A DNA stretch of 64,000 nt from contig DPDG01000054.1 of assembly GCA_003526375.1 (NCBI GenBank), positions 49,859 through 113,858 of the forward strand, written 5' to 3'. Position numbers and translations under genes: made by a program. The DNA is from Lentisphaeria bacterium. Lineage in GTDB: Bacteria > Verrucomicrobiota > Lentisphaeria > Victivallales > UBA1829. Every line of letters starts with the position of its first letter. The stretch's first letter is position 1. The notes under the pieces were generated by a model. It saw only the letters and a list, made by a program, of their open reading frames with translations. It was not told the DNA's origin and made no database searches. Below, one piece after another: positions 52,527 through 60,367 of the stretch.

Positions 52527-54254
52527 ATGTCTAACTTTTACAATGATAACCCGGACCTGCTCTTTACGCTGAAAAACCTCGAACTTGAGGAAGTCGTCAA
52601 GCTGAAAGAGAAGGATTATACCGAAGCGAAGAAATTCGATTACGCTCCCGAAAACTATGAGGATGCGATCGACAGCTATGACAAGGTGCTCGCCGTCATC
52701 GGCGATGTCACCGGCGAAAGAATCGCCCCCCGTTCCAGACAGGTGGACGAGGAAGGACCGCACTTTGAAAACGGCGTGGTCACGTATCACCCCTTGACCC
52801 GGAAGAATCTTCAGGAACTCAAAGATGCAGGAGTCATGGGAGTGATTCTTCCCCGTCAGTATGGCGGACTCAACTTCCCGACCACCATCTATACGATGAT
52901 GACCGAGATGGTTTCCCGCGCCGATGCATCCCTCCAGAACCTGTTCGGACTTCAGGATATCGGAGAGACCATCTGCGAGTTCGGCGATGAGGAACAGCGC
53001 GCGAAATACCTGCCCGGTTTCGCCAGCGGCGAAGCGGACGGTGCCATGGACCTCACAGAACCGGATTCCGGTTCCGACCTCCAGTCTGTCCGCCTCAAAG
53101 CGACGCAGGACCCCAAAACCGGAAAATGGTATCTGAACGGCATGAAGCGCTTCATCACGAACGGATGCGCAAAGACCCATCTCGTCCTCGCACGTTCCGA
53201 AGACGGAACATCCGACGGACGCGGGCTCTCCATGTTCATCTGCGAGAAGTGCCCGGAACTGGTTGTCCGCCGTATCGAGCACAAGCTCGGCATCCACGGC
53301 GTTGCGACCTGCGAACTTCAGTACAACAACGTTCCGGCGGAACTCTGCGGACAGCGCAGGCGCGGACTCACGAAATACGTCATGTCCCTGATGAACGGCG
53401 CGCGCGTCGCAATCAGCGCGCAGGCAGTCGGCATCGCCGAAGCCGCCTACCGCGAAGCAAAAAAATACGCTTCCGAGCGTGAACAGTTCAAGCAGAGCAT
53501 TGATAAATTCCCTGCGATCTACGACATGCTCGCAAAAATGAAAACGAAACTCGCCGCATCCCGTGCGCTTCTCTATGAAACCACGAAGATCGTCGATCTC
53601 CGCAACTCCTACAATCACATCATGGATCACGGCACACCGGAGGAACAGACCGCCGACGTCCGCGAAAACTCGAAATATTATTCCAAGCTCGCCGCAGCTC
53701 TCACCCCGATGAGCAAGGCGCTCTCCACCGAATCCGCGAATCAGATCGCTTACGACTGTATCCAGATTCACGGCGGAACCGGCTTCATGCACGATTTCGA
53801 TGCGGAGCGTTACTATCGTGACGCACGCATCACGAATATCTATGAGGGCACGACACAGCTTCAGGTCGTAGCGGCAATCGGCGGCGTGATGCAGCGTGTG
53901 CTCGACAGACATTTCGATGAACTGTTCGGCAAGGTCAAAGCCGAAGGTCTTTACGGCAGACTCAAATCCATGGTTCGCGACATGCACGAAAAACAGCTTG
54001 CCGCCGTCAAGTTCGTCGCGGAAAAGAAGGATGCGGAATACCAGAACCTCAGGGCAAGGAACCTCGTCGAGAATGAAACCTTTATTCTCGTCAGTCTCCT
54101 GATGCTCCGCGATGCCCAGAAAGATGCAAAACGTGAAGCTCTGACGGAACGCTATATCCTTGATGCGGTCCATGACTTCGAACGCAACAATCAGATCATT
54201 CTCAGCAATGACCTCACGACGATCGACAGACATCGTGAAGTCATTGACTATTGA
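52527..54254 (+). CDS. Acyl-CoA dehydrogenase, C-terminally extended
   Basis: 575 aa, longer than the usual 380-400. The core has TEPDSGSDLQSVRLKA (residues 177-192), the flavin region IHGGTGFMHDFDAERYYRDARI, and IYEGTTQLQ with Glu440 where these dehydrogenases keep the catalytic base. The last 120 residues are an extra helical domain, as in the very-long-chain or anaerobic fatty-acyl types. Together with etfBA directly upstream it probably forms an acyl-CoA dehydrogenase/Etf complex in fermentative fatty-acid metabolism. It could be a butyryl-CoA dehydrogenase, but substrate length is not readable. Confidence 0.9.
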   Translation: MSNFYNDNPDLLFTLKNLELEEVVKLKEKDYTEAKKFDYAPENYEDAIDSYDKVLAVIGDVTGERIAPRSRQVDEEGPHFENGVVTYHPLTRKNLQELKDAGVMGVILPRQYGGLNFPTTIYTMMTEMVSRADASLQNLFGLQDIGETICEFGDEEQRAKYLPGFASGEADGAMDLTEPDSGSDLQSVRLKATQDPKTGKWYLNGMKRFITNGCAKTHLVLARSEDGTSDGRGLSMFICEKCPELVVRRIEHKLGIHGVATCELQYNNVPAELCGQRRRGLTKYVMSLMNGARVAISAQAVGIAEAAYREAKKYASEREQFKQSIDKFPAIYDMLAKMKTKLAASRALLYETTKIVDLRNSYNHIMDHGTPEEQTADVRENSKYYSKLAAALTPMSKALSTESANQIAYDCIQIHGGTGFMHDFDAERYYRDARITNIYEGTTQLQVVAAIGGVMQRVLDRHFDELFGKVKAEGLYGRLKSMVRDMHEKQLAAVKFVAEKKDAEYQNLRARNLVENETFILVSLLMLRDAQKDAKREALTERYILDAVHDFERNNQIILSNDLTTIDRHREVIDY

Positions 54255-54270
54255 TCGAAAGGAGTTCTAT

Positions 54271-54549
54271 ATGAACAACGAATATCTTGCCAAAGCAAGA
54301 GAAAAAGTGCCCGACGCCAAAACATTGATTGTTCTGGCGTCCAAGAGAGCACGTCTGCTTGCAACCGGCGCTCCGCCGATGGTCAGATGCAAGGATGAAA
54401 ACTTCCTTGACGTCGCCCTTCTCGAAATTGCGGAAGGCAAACTGGTTGCCAGCTTCGAAGACAACACTCCGGATGACTTCATGTCGGAGATCGCCGCAGC
54501 CAAAGCCGCGGCTGCCGCCGAAGGCACCGGTAAAAAATCCGATTCCTGA
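54271..54549 (+). CDS. rpoZ: RNA polymerase omega subunit
   Basis: 92 aa from the ATG at 54271, with AAAGGAG 6 nt upstream. RpoZ hallmarks: AKTLIVLASKRARLLATGAPPMV and ALLEIAEGKL, then an acidic/Ala-rich tail. It helps assemble RNA polymerase and binds the beta' subunit. Its location downstream of the acyl-CoA dehydrogenase and upstream of purE is unusual compared with the common gmk-rpoZ pairing. Confidence 0.88.
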   Translation: MNNEYLAKAREKVPDAKTLIVLASKRARLLATGAPPMVRCKDENFLDVALLEIAEGKLVASFEDNTPDDFMSEIAAAKAAAAAEGTGKKSDS

Positions 54550-54659
54550 TCCGTATTCCGGACTGTCAGGAATCATCAGGGACGAGCAGAACAGTTTTTC
54601 ATGATTGTTTTACTCGTCCTTGGCAGTTTTTAAAGATTTATTGAAAGGAATACAGTAAA

Positions 54660-55166
54660 ATGGCCGCAGATATCGCCGTCATCATGGGCAGCAAGAGCGA
54701 TCTCCCTTCTCTGAAAGGGGCATTCGATACACTGAAAAAGTTCGGACTTTCCTTTGAAGCACGAGTCCTTTCCGCACACAGGACGCCGGATGCCGCGGCG
54801 GAATACGCAAAAAACGCCGAAGAACGCGGCATCAAGATCATCATCTGCGCCGCAGGAATGGCAGCTCATCTCGGCGGAGTCATTGCCGCACATACGATCC
54901 TTCCAGTGATCGGCATCCCTATGGCGAGCGAGCCGTTTCATGGATGGGATGCGCTTCTTGCGATGGTCCAGATGCCTCCGGGAATTCCGGTCGCGACTGT
55001 GACAGCGGGTCCAGCCGGAGCAAAAAATGCTGCATTGCTGGCAGTCGCAATGCTTGCGCTTTCCGACCGGACACTTGCGGAAAAACTCAAGGAGTTCCGC
55101 GCCGCCCAGACCCGGCAGGTTCAGGAGGCGGATGCCTCGCTGCAGGATGAAATCGCAAAGCTTTGA
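54660..55166 (+). CDS. purE: N5-carboxyaminoimidazole ribonucleotide mutase (class I PurE)
   Basis: 168 aa, usual length. MGSKSDLPSLKGAFDTLKKFG, SAHRTPDAAAEYA, AGMAAHLGGVIAAHTILPVIGIPM and MPPGIPVATV are all present. It converts N5-CAIR to CAIR in purine synthesis. No purK is next to it. The S41-like gene begins 36 bp after its stop. Confidence 0.97.
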   Translation: MAADIAVIMGSKSDLPSLKGAFDTLKKFGLSFEARVLSAHRTPDAAAEYAKNAEERGIKIIICAAGMAAHLGGVIAAHTILPVIGIPMASEPFHGWDALLAMVQMPPGIPVATVTAGPAGAKNAALLAVAMLALSDRTLAEKLKEFRAAQTRQVQEADASLQDEIAKL

Positions 55167-55201
55167 CAGAGCTTTTTTCAAAATAGAACGGAGGCAGGGA
55201 T

Positions 55202-56137
55202 ATGTTGGAAAAATCATTTTTTTACAAAACCGTTCTTCTGCCTTCCTTACAACTTATCTTAACTTTTTTTCTCATGAACGAACCGTTTTCCAGCCATGCC
55301 GATCCTCTCCGTCCGAAAAAGGCCGATGCCCCTCCCCTCACGCCGGCAACTGCGTTGCTGGATACAATCGGGGGAGCGCTGAAAACCATCCGGGAGGAGT
55401 CTCCGGTGTTTTACCACCAGTTGGAACTCAAAATGATTGAGAAAAAACAGACTCTTGCGGAAAAATTCCTTTCGGAGCTTTCTCCGGCGGTCATGGAACA
55501 GCCGCAGCCGGCACCTGCCGCCGACAGTAAAGAGAATGCACTGTTTTCCTCTCATCTGTCCAATGACCGCATCCTTTACCTCGGAATCGGAAATTTCGGG
55601 CAGGAACTCTGCCGACATCTGGAATTCGAACTCAAGAAGACAATCCGGGACAACATGCACCTGACCGGCATCATTCTGGATCTCCGCAACTGTTCCGGAG
55701 GCAATGCACAGGATGCGCAGGATGTTTTTTCGCTCCTCTCCTTTGATGCAAAGCATAAGACAGTTTTGAATGATCCGGTTCCGATCCTCGTTCTCACAGA
55801 CTCGGAGACAGCCGGTCCGGCGGAGATTCTGGCAAAACTGCTGGAGCATACACGCTACGGGCTCTGCATCGGCGAAAAAACCAAAGGAACTCCGTTTCCG
55901 CGAAAGAAGATTCATTCAGGAAAACTTGTTCTGTATGTTCCGCTGATTCCGGAAGAACTGGGAACTCTGACGCCGGATGCCCTGACACCCGCAATCAGAA
56001 CAGCAGTCAAACCACGAATGAAATATCGTGATCTTTCTGAAAATAAACCGGTCACAGAGAAATCGGACCCAGCCCTCAACCGGGCAAGGGGCCTTCTTCT
56101 CAGTCTTGACACACTCAATAAAAAATGGAGAAAATAA
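55202..56137 (+). CDS. Degenerate S41 (C-terminal processing) peptidase-like protein
   Basis: 311 aa with a hydrophobic N-terminal segment (signal or anchor, residues 9-25). The tail-specific protease fold is recognisable: GIILDLRNCSGGNAQDAQDV, VLTDSETAGPAEI and GLCIGEKTKGTPF. However, the position of the catalytic Ser (normally in GSASASE) appears to be Thr (SETAGPAE), and the usual Lys of GxKTxGKG is replaced by Thr. There is no PDZ domain. It may be inactive or use Thr. It ends 5 bp before the GHL10 gene, so the two may act together in the envelope. Confidence 0.7.
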   Translation: MLEKSFFYKTVLLPSLQLILTFFLMNEPFSSHADPLRPKKADAPPLTPATALLDTIGGALKTIREESPVFYHQLELKMIEKKQTLAEKFLSELSPAVMEQPQPAPAADSKENALFSSHLSNDRILYLGIGNFGQELCRHLEFELKKTIRDNMHLTGIILDLRNCSGGNAQDAQDVFSLLSFDAKHKTVLNDPVPILVLTDSETAGPAEILAKLLEHTRYGLCIGEKTKGTPFPRKKIHSGKLVLYVPLIPEELGTLTPDALTPAIRTAVKPRMKYRDLSENKPVTEKSDPALNRARGLLLSLDTLNKKWRK

Positions 56138-56142
56138 GCAAT

Positions 56143-57480
56143 ATGAAAACAAAGCTCCTCGCCCTCCTGACGCCAATTGCCCTGAGTCTTCCGCTGTATC
56201 TTCCAGCCGCCCCCAACAGCTTCAAAGTGCTTTATGAGAACGGCAAGCCGGTGCCCTACTCCTGCATGAAAGGGGAAAAACGCCAGGTCATCATTCCGAC
56301 ATCTTATCAGAAGAAGAACAATGAATTCCGCGGCGCATGGGTAGCGACAATTTCCAATCTGGATTTTCCGAAAACCGACACTCCCTATGCTTTCAAGATG
56401 AAGTTCCGGAACATTGTCACGAACCTGAAGCGGGCGGGATTCACGGCGGTAATATTTCAGGTAAGACCATCCAGCGACGCATTTTACAAATCAAAATACA
56501 ATCCGTGGTCACGCTATATCCGCGGAACGGAGGGATATGCCTACCAGAACTTCGATCCGCTCCATTACATGACCGCCGAAGCACAGCGGCAGGGACTCGA
56601 ATTCCATGCATGGCTGAATCCGTTCCGTGTCGTCAAATCAACGCCGTTAAGCAAGAACGACTACCTCAAGACTCTCGCCTCCAACAACTTTGCGCGACAG
56701 AATCCGGATGCGGTTCTGGCTGTTCCGGTTCAGGGCGGAAACATGCTGATTCTTGATCCGGGCAACCCGAAAGTAAAAGATTTCCTGCTGAAAACAATCG
56801 GGGAAATCATCAGCAATTACAATGTGAACGCCATTCATTTCGATGACTACTTCTACCCTTATGAGGGGATCCGCGATCTCGACGCCGCAACCTACCGCAC
56901 CTATAACAGAAATCCCAAACTTACAATTCAGGACTGGCGCAGAGCCAATGTCGATGAACTGGTATCCTCCATTTCCTCTCTGATCCGCAAAAACAACGCC
57001 GCCAAAGGCAGACAGGTTCAGTTCGGCATCAGCCCGTTCGGCATCTGGCTGAATTACGCGACGACAAAATACGGTTCCCTGACCAATGGCAGCGAATCCT
57101 ACTTCAAACAGTTTGCAGACACCCGCTACTGGGTCAAAAAAGGCTGGCTTGACTACGTCATCCCGCAAATCTACTGGAATTTCTCACACTCGAAAGCGCC
57201 TTATGCCGCGTTGACGGACTGGTGGTCCGATGTCGTGAGCGGCACACGCACCCGGCTTTATATCGGGCTGGGCGCCTACAACGTGAAGCCGGGAGCCTCC
57301 GGCTGGGGCAATTCCGATGAACTGAAAAACCAGCTTCTTTATACCATACGCCGCCCCAACATCGGCGGGGTATGTATTTTCAGCTACAAGCATCTGTTCA
57401 CGCCGGATAATCCGGTCATGAAAGAAGCGGCGAAAAAGCTCGTTGTCGACTGCTGGGAGGCGGAACTTCCCTATCGCTGA
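56143..57480 (+). CDS. GHL10 family (glycosyl-hydrolase-like 10) secreted protein
   Basis: 445 aa from the ATG at 56143; the upstream start overlaps the S41 gene. Signal peptide in residues 1-23. It matches the GHL10/PF02638 family: RGAWVATISNLDFP, FTAVIFQVRPSSDAFYKS, FHAWLNPFR, INAIHFDDYFYPYEG-type motif (NVNAIHFDDYFYPYEG), ISPFGIWLNY, and IPQIYWNFSH. Members may cleave peptidoglycan or related polymers, but activity is not well established. It ends before a strong terminator. Confidence 0.88.
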   Translation: MKTKLLALLTPIALSLPLYLPAAPNSFKVLYENGKPVPYSCMKGEKRQVIIPTSYQKKNNEFRGAWVATISNLDFPKTDTPYAFKMKFRNIVTNLKRAGFTAVIFQVRPSSDAFYKSKYNPWSRYIRGTEGYAYQNFDPLHYMTAEAQRQGLEFHAWLNPFRVVKSTPLSKNDYLKTLASNNFARQNPDAVLAVPVQGGNMLILDPGNPKVKDFLLKTIGEIISNYNVNAIHFDDYFYPYEGIRDLDAATYRTYNRNPKLTIQDWRRANVDELVSSISSLIRKNNAAKGRQVQFGISPFGIWLNYATTKYGSLTNGSESYFKQFADTRYWVKKGWLDYVIPQIYWNFSHSKAPYAALTDWWSDVVSGTRTRLYIGLGAYNVKPGASGWGNSDELKNQLLYTIRRPNIGGVCIFSYKHLFTPDNPVMKEAAKKLVVDCWEAELPYR

Positions 57481-57496
57481 GCGTTCCTGTTTCCAA

Positions 57497-57546
57497 AAAC
57501 TGACGCCCCTGTATGTCTGTCACATGCAGGGGCGTCAGTTTTTTAA
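57497..57546. terminator. Strong bidirectional terminator
   Basis: CTGACGCCCCTG, an 11-nt loop, CAGGGGCGTCAG followed by T6; A-rich on the other side. Ends the etf-to-GHL10 operon and the convergent SGNH gene. Confidence 0.92.
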
Positions 57547-57575
57547 GAATGAATTACAATGGTTTGAAACAAACC

Positions 57576-58217
57576 TCAATTCAAAAGAGGAGCGGCGGCT
57601 TTAATCCATGCATCAGCAATCAACTGATGCCCTGCCGGCATGGGATGCACGCCATCCGCCAGCCAGTGCTCCTGCGGAGCCACTTTCAAGGCATTGTTCA
57701 AGATGCTCTGAAGCGGGACAAAAACCGCTCCGTAATCCTTTGCAATTCCAGCCACGACTTCACGACGCTGATCGATTTCTTCAATCCAGTCCCCGCCGAC
57801 GGCGCCGAACGGAAATACAAAAGGCTCCAGAAGAACCAGTTTGATTTCCGGCAGTTCCTTCAGCGTCCAGTCGAGCAGCATACGGTAGAATTGCTCATAA
57901 CGCGGGACTTCCACGCCATTCTGTCTGGCTTTCTCGTGCCATGTGTCATTGACGCCGATCAGGATGCTCAAAATGTCGGGACGCAGATTGATGCAGTCCG
58001 CTTTCCAGCGCGCGTAAAGATCCACGACACGGTTTCCGCTGATGCCGAAATTGTAAAAGTTGAAATCCTCTCCTCTGTCGCACAGCAGACGTGCCGCAAT
58101 CAGATAGGGATATCCCAAGCCGAGCCCGCTGCGGAGATATGCAGGATCTGTAATTTCAATACGCGCACGACCGCAATCCGTAATGGAATCGCCCTGAAAA
58201 AGAATTGTTCTGGACAT
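57576..58217 (-). CDS. SGNH/GDSL hydrolase
   Basis: 213 aa. Block I QGDSITDCG with Ser11, block III IGVNDTW with Asn, and block V DGVHPMPAGH with Asp and His are intact; the GISGN block II is present (NFGISGN). No signal peptide, so it acts in the cytoplasm. It follows dapA by 26 bp. Acyl-ester or sugar-ester hydrolysis is expected; the link to lysine synthesis is probably only cotranscription. Confidence 0.9.
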   Translation of the reverse strand: MSRTILFQGDSITDCGRARIEITDPAYLRSGLGLGYPYLIAARLLCDRGEDFNFYNFGISGNRVVDLYARWKADCINLRPDILSILIGVNDTWHEKARQNGVEVPRYEQFYRMLLDWTLKELPEIKLVLLEPFVFPFGAVGGDWIEEIDQRREVVAGIAKDYGAVFVPLQSILNNALKVAPQEHWLADGVHPMPAGHQLIADAWIKAAAPLLN

Positions 58218-58243
58218 TTCTTCAAGAAAACCTTATCTATAAT

Positions 58244-59116
58244 TTATACGCTTCTGATACATTCGGAAACGGTTTTGCGAAGTTTCTCCCGGTTTACATC
58301 GGAAAGCGGACAAAGCGGAAGCCTGTATTCCTCCTCAATCATGCCCAGCATCGCCATCGCCGCCTTGACCGGAATCGGATTGGATTCGACAAACAGATCC
58401 TTGAAGAGACGCCAGTATTTCCTGTGCATGGCAACAGCCGTCATGAAATCGCCGGAAGCACAGGCATCGGTCATTTTCTTGAGTTCAGCGGGAATGATAT
58501 TGGAAGCGACGCTGATCACGCCCTTTGCACCGAGAAGCATCATGGGAACCGTCAGGCTGTCATCGCCGCACATGATGGAGGTGTCGCACAGGCTGAGAAT
58601 CTCGGACACGCGTTCCACGGAACCGGCAGCCTCTTTCACCCCCAGCACATTCCGGTTCTTCACAAGGCGCGCGACAGTCTCCGCGGCAATTCCGACACCG
58701 GTTCTGCCCGGCACATTGTAAAGCACAATCGGAATGTCGCAGGTATCCGCAATCGTGGAGAAGTGACGGTAAATACCTTCCTGAGTCGGTTTGTTGTAAT
58801 AGGGCGTCACCTGAAGGGAGCAGTCAGCTCCGACACTCCTGGCATGTTTCGTGAGAATGATTGCCTCCGCAGTGGAGTTTGCTCCGGTTCCCGCCATAAT
58901 TTTGCAGCGTCCGGCTGCGACGGCAATGGTTTCTTCAATCACTTTCATGTGTTCCTCCGCATCGAGAGTGGGGGATTCCCCCGTTGTCCCGACCGGCACG
59001 ATTCCGTCAACTCCGCCCGCGATCTGCATCTCCACAATTTCACGCAGTTTGCCATAATCCACCGCGCCCTTTGAAAGAGGTGTGACCATTGCGGTATAAA
59101 CGCCCTTGAGTTCCAT
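58244..59116 (-). CDS. dapA: 4-hydroxy-tetrahydrodipicolinate synthase
   Basis: 290 aa, usual length. Catalytic Lys161 in NVLGVKEAAGS, Tyr133 in LYNVPGRTG, and GTTGESPTL near residue 43 are all present. Condenses pyruvate and aspartate semialdehyde in lysine/diaminopimelate synthesis. It lies 37 bp after dapF and shares its operon. Confidence 0.97.
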   Translation of the reverse strand: MELKGVYTAMVTPLSKGAVDYGKLREIVEMQIAGGVDGIVPVGTTGESPTLDAEEHMKVIEETIAVAAGRCKIMAGTGANSTAEAIILTKHARSVGADCSLQVTPYYNKPTQEGIYRHFSTIADTCDIPIVLYNVPGRTGVGIAAETVARLVKNRNVLGVKEAAGSVERVSEILSLCDTSIMCGDDSLTVPMMLLGAKGVISVASNIIPAELKKMTDACASGDFMTAVAMHRKYWRLFKDLFVESNPIPVKAAMAMLGMIEEEYRLPLCPLSDVNREKLRKTVSECIRSV

Positions 59117-59153
59117 AATGACTTCCTTAGATTTATGTTAAAATGTCATAACA

Positions 59154-59963
59154 TCAATTACAGAGTTCCCCTTCGAAAACCGTGACTGCCGGTCCCGTCA
59201 GGAAAACCCCTTTTAAAATATTACATTCTTTGATTATTTCAATCTCCAGAATGTCCCCTCCGCGGGAAAGAATCGAGAGTTTTCTGGGAAAATCGAAAAA
59301 ACTGTGCAGAACTACGCCAACAGAAGCGCACCCCGTGCCGCATGCAAGCGTCTCCTCCTCCACTCCGCGTTCATAAGTCCTCACGACAACGGGACGGTTC
59401 TTTTCCGTAAAGGAGACAAAATCCACGTTGGCGCCCTCCGGCTGAAACTGTTCCAGGAAACGCAGACGCCGCCCCTCGCGGCGGACATCGACCTTCTCCG
59501 CGTCCGGCACCACCTTGATCAAATGCGGCACCCCTGCCCCGCCTTTGTAAACAATTTCCGCACCTTCCAGTTCATACTTCCGGAAAGATTCCGTGACAAG
59601 CAGCTCCGTTCTGACGGAAGCCCCCACATCATCCTTGACCTCGGCGGAAAGCAGATTCCCGCCGGCAAGAAAAACCATCCTCTTTTTCCCGCCCGAAAGC
59701 CCTTTCCGATAGGCAAAAGAAGCGGAACAACGCAATCCGTTTCCGCAGACAGCGCCGGAACCGTCACTGTTATAATAATCCATCCGGATCACATCGCCGC
59801 CGTCATTTTTTCTCAGATAGATGATTCCGTCGCCGCCGACCCCCAGATGGCGGTCACAGATACCCGCAATGAATTCAGGGGAACGGCTCCATTTCAATTC
59901 AGAGTCATCGACGAGAATGAAATCATTTCCCGCCCCATGCATTTTAGTAAAAACCATCTTCAT
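59154..59963 (-). CDS. dapF: Diaminopimelate epimerase
   Basis: 269 aa. The two catalytic cysteines are Cys73 (AVCGNGLRC) and Cys208 (ACGTGCASVG); the N-terminal HGAGNDF motif is present. Converts LL- to meso-diaminopimelate for lysine and peptidoglycan. AAGGAG lies 13 nt upstream, rather far; an ATG two codons in is an alternative start. Own promoter at 59996-60023. Confidence 0.97.
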   Translation of the reverse strand: MKMVFTKMHGAGNDFILVDDSELKWSRSPEFIAGICDRHLGVGGDGIIYLRKNDGGDVIRMDYYNSDGSGAVCGNGLRCSASFAYRKGLSGGKKRMVFLAGGNLLSAEVKDDVGASVRTELLVTESFRKYELEGAEIVYKGGAGVPHLIKVVPDAEKVDVRREGRRLRFLEQFQPEGANVDFVSFTEKNRPVVVRTYERGVEEETLACGTGCASVGVVLHSFFDFPRKLSILSRGGDILEIEIIKECNILKGVFLTGPAVTVFEGELCN

Positions 59964-59995
59964 TTTCCGTTACCGGCTCCTTAACCTGAAACAGA

Positions 59996-60023
59996 AAGAT
60001 AACATTTGATCCACAATATTCAA
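59996..60023 (-). promoter_or_regulatory. dapF promoter
   Basis: TTGAAT at 60018-60023 and TATCTT at 59996-60001 on the minus strand, 16-bp spacer. Confidence 0.5.
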
Positions 60024-60053
60024 ATTATCTTATAAAAAACTTTGATTTTATTA

Positions 60054-60081
60054 TTGAATTTTTCGAGTTGTGAGGTAAAGT
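60054..60081 (+). promoter_or_regulatory. Promoter of the tRNA-Arg gene
   Basis: TTGAAT at 60054-60059 and TAAAGT at 60076-60081, 16-bp spacer; start of transcription predicted about 12 nt before the tRNA. Confidence 0.5.
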
Positions 60082-60099
60082 ATGTGACTTCGACATGAT

Positions 60100-60175
<76 letters not shown>

Positions 60176-60367
60176 TTCTTTTCAAACACTTGCACATAAG
60201 CCGGCAAGGCATTCTCATTCGTTTCCCTCTTTTTTCCCACTGGGAACATCATACTTTCCAAAGGATTTTCTGTGTATGGATTTCAGGGAAAAGCGGCGGA
60301 AGAAGCTCCTCTTTGAACTGTCCAATGCAGCAGACAGTTCAAAGGAAGGAATTTCAGCTCTCCGTTT

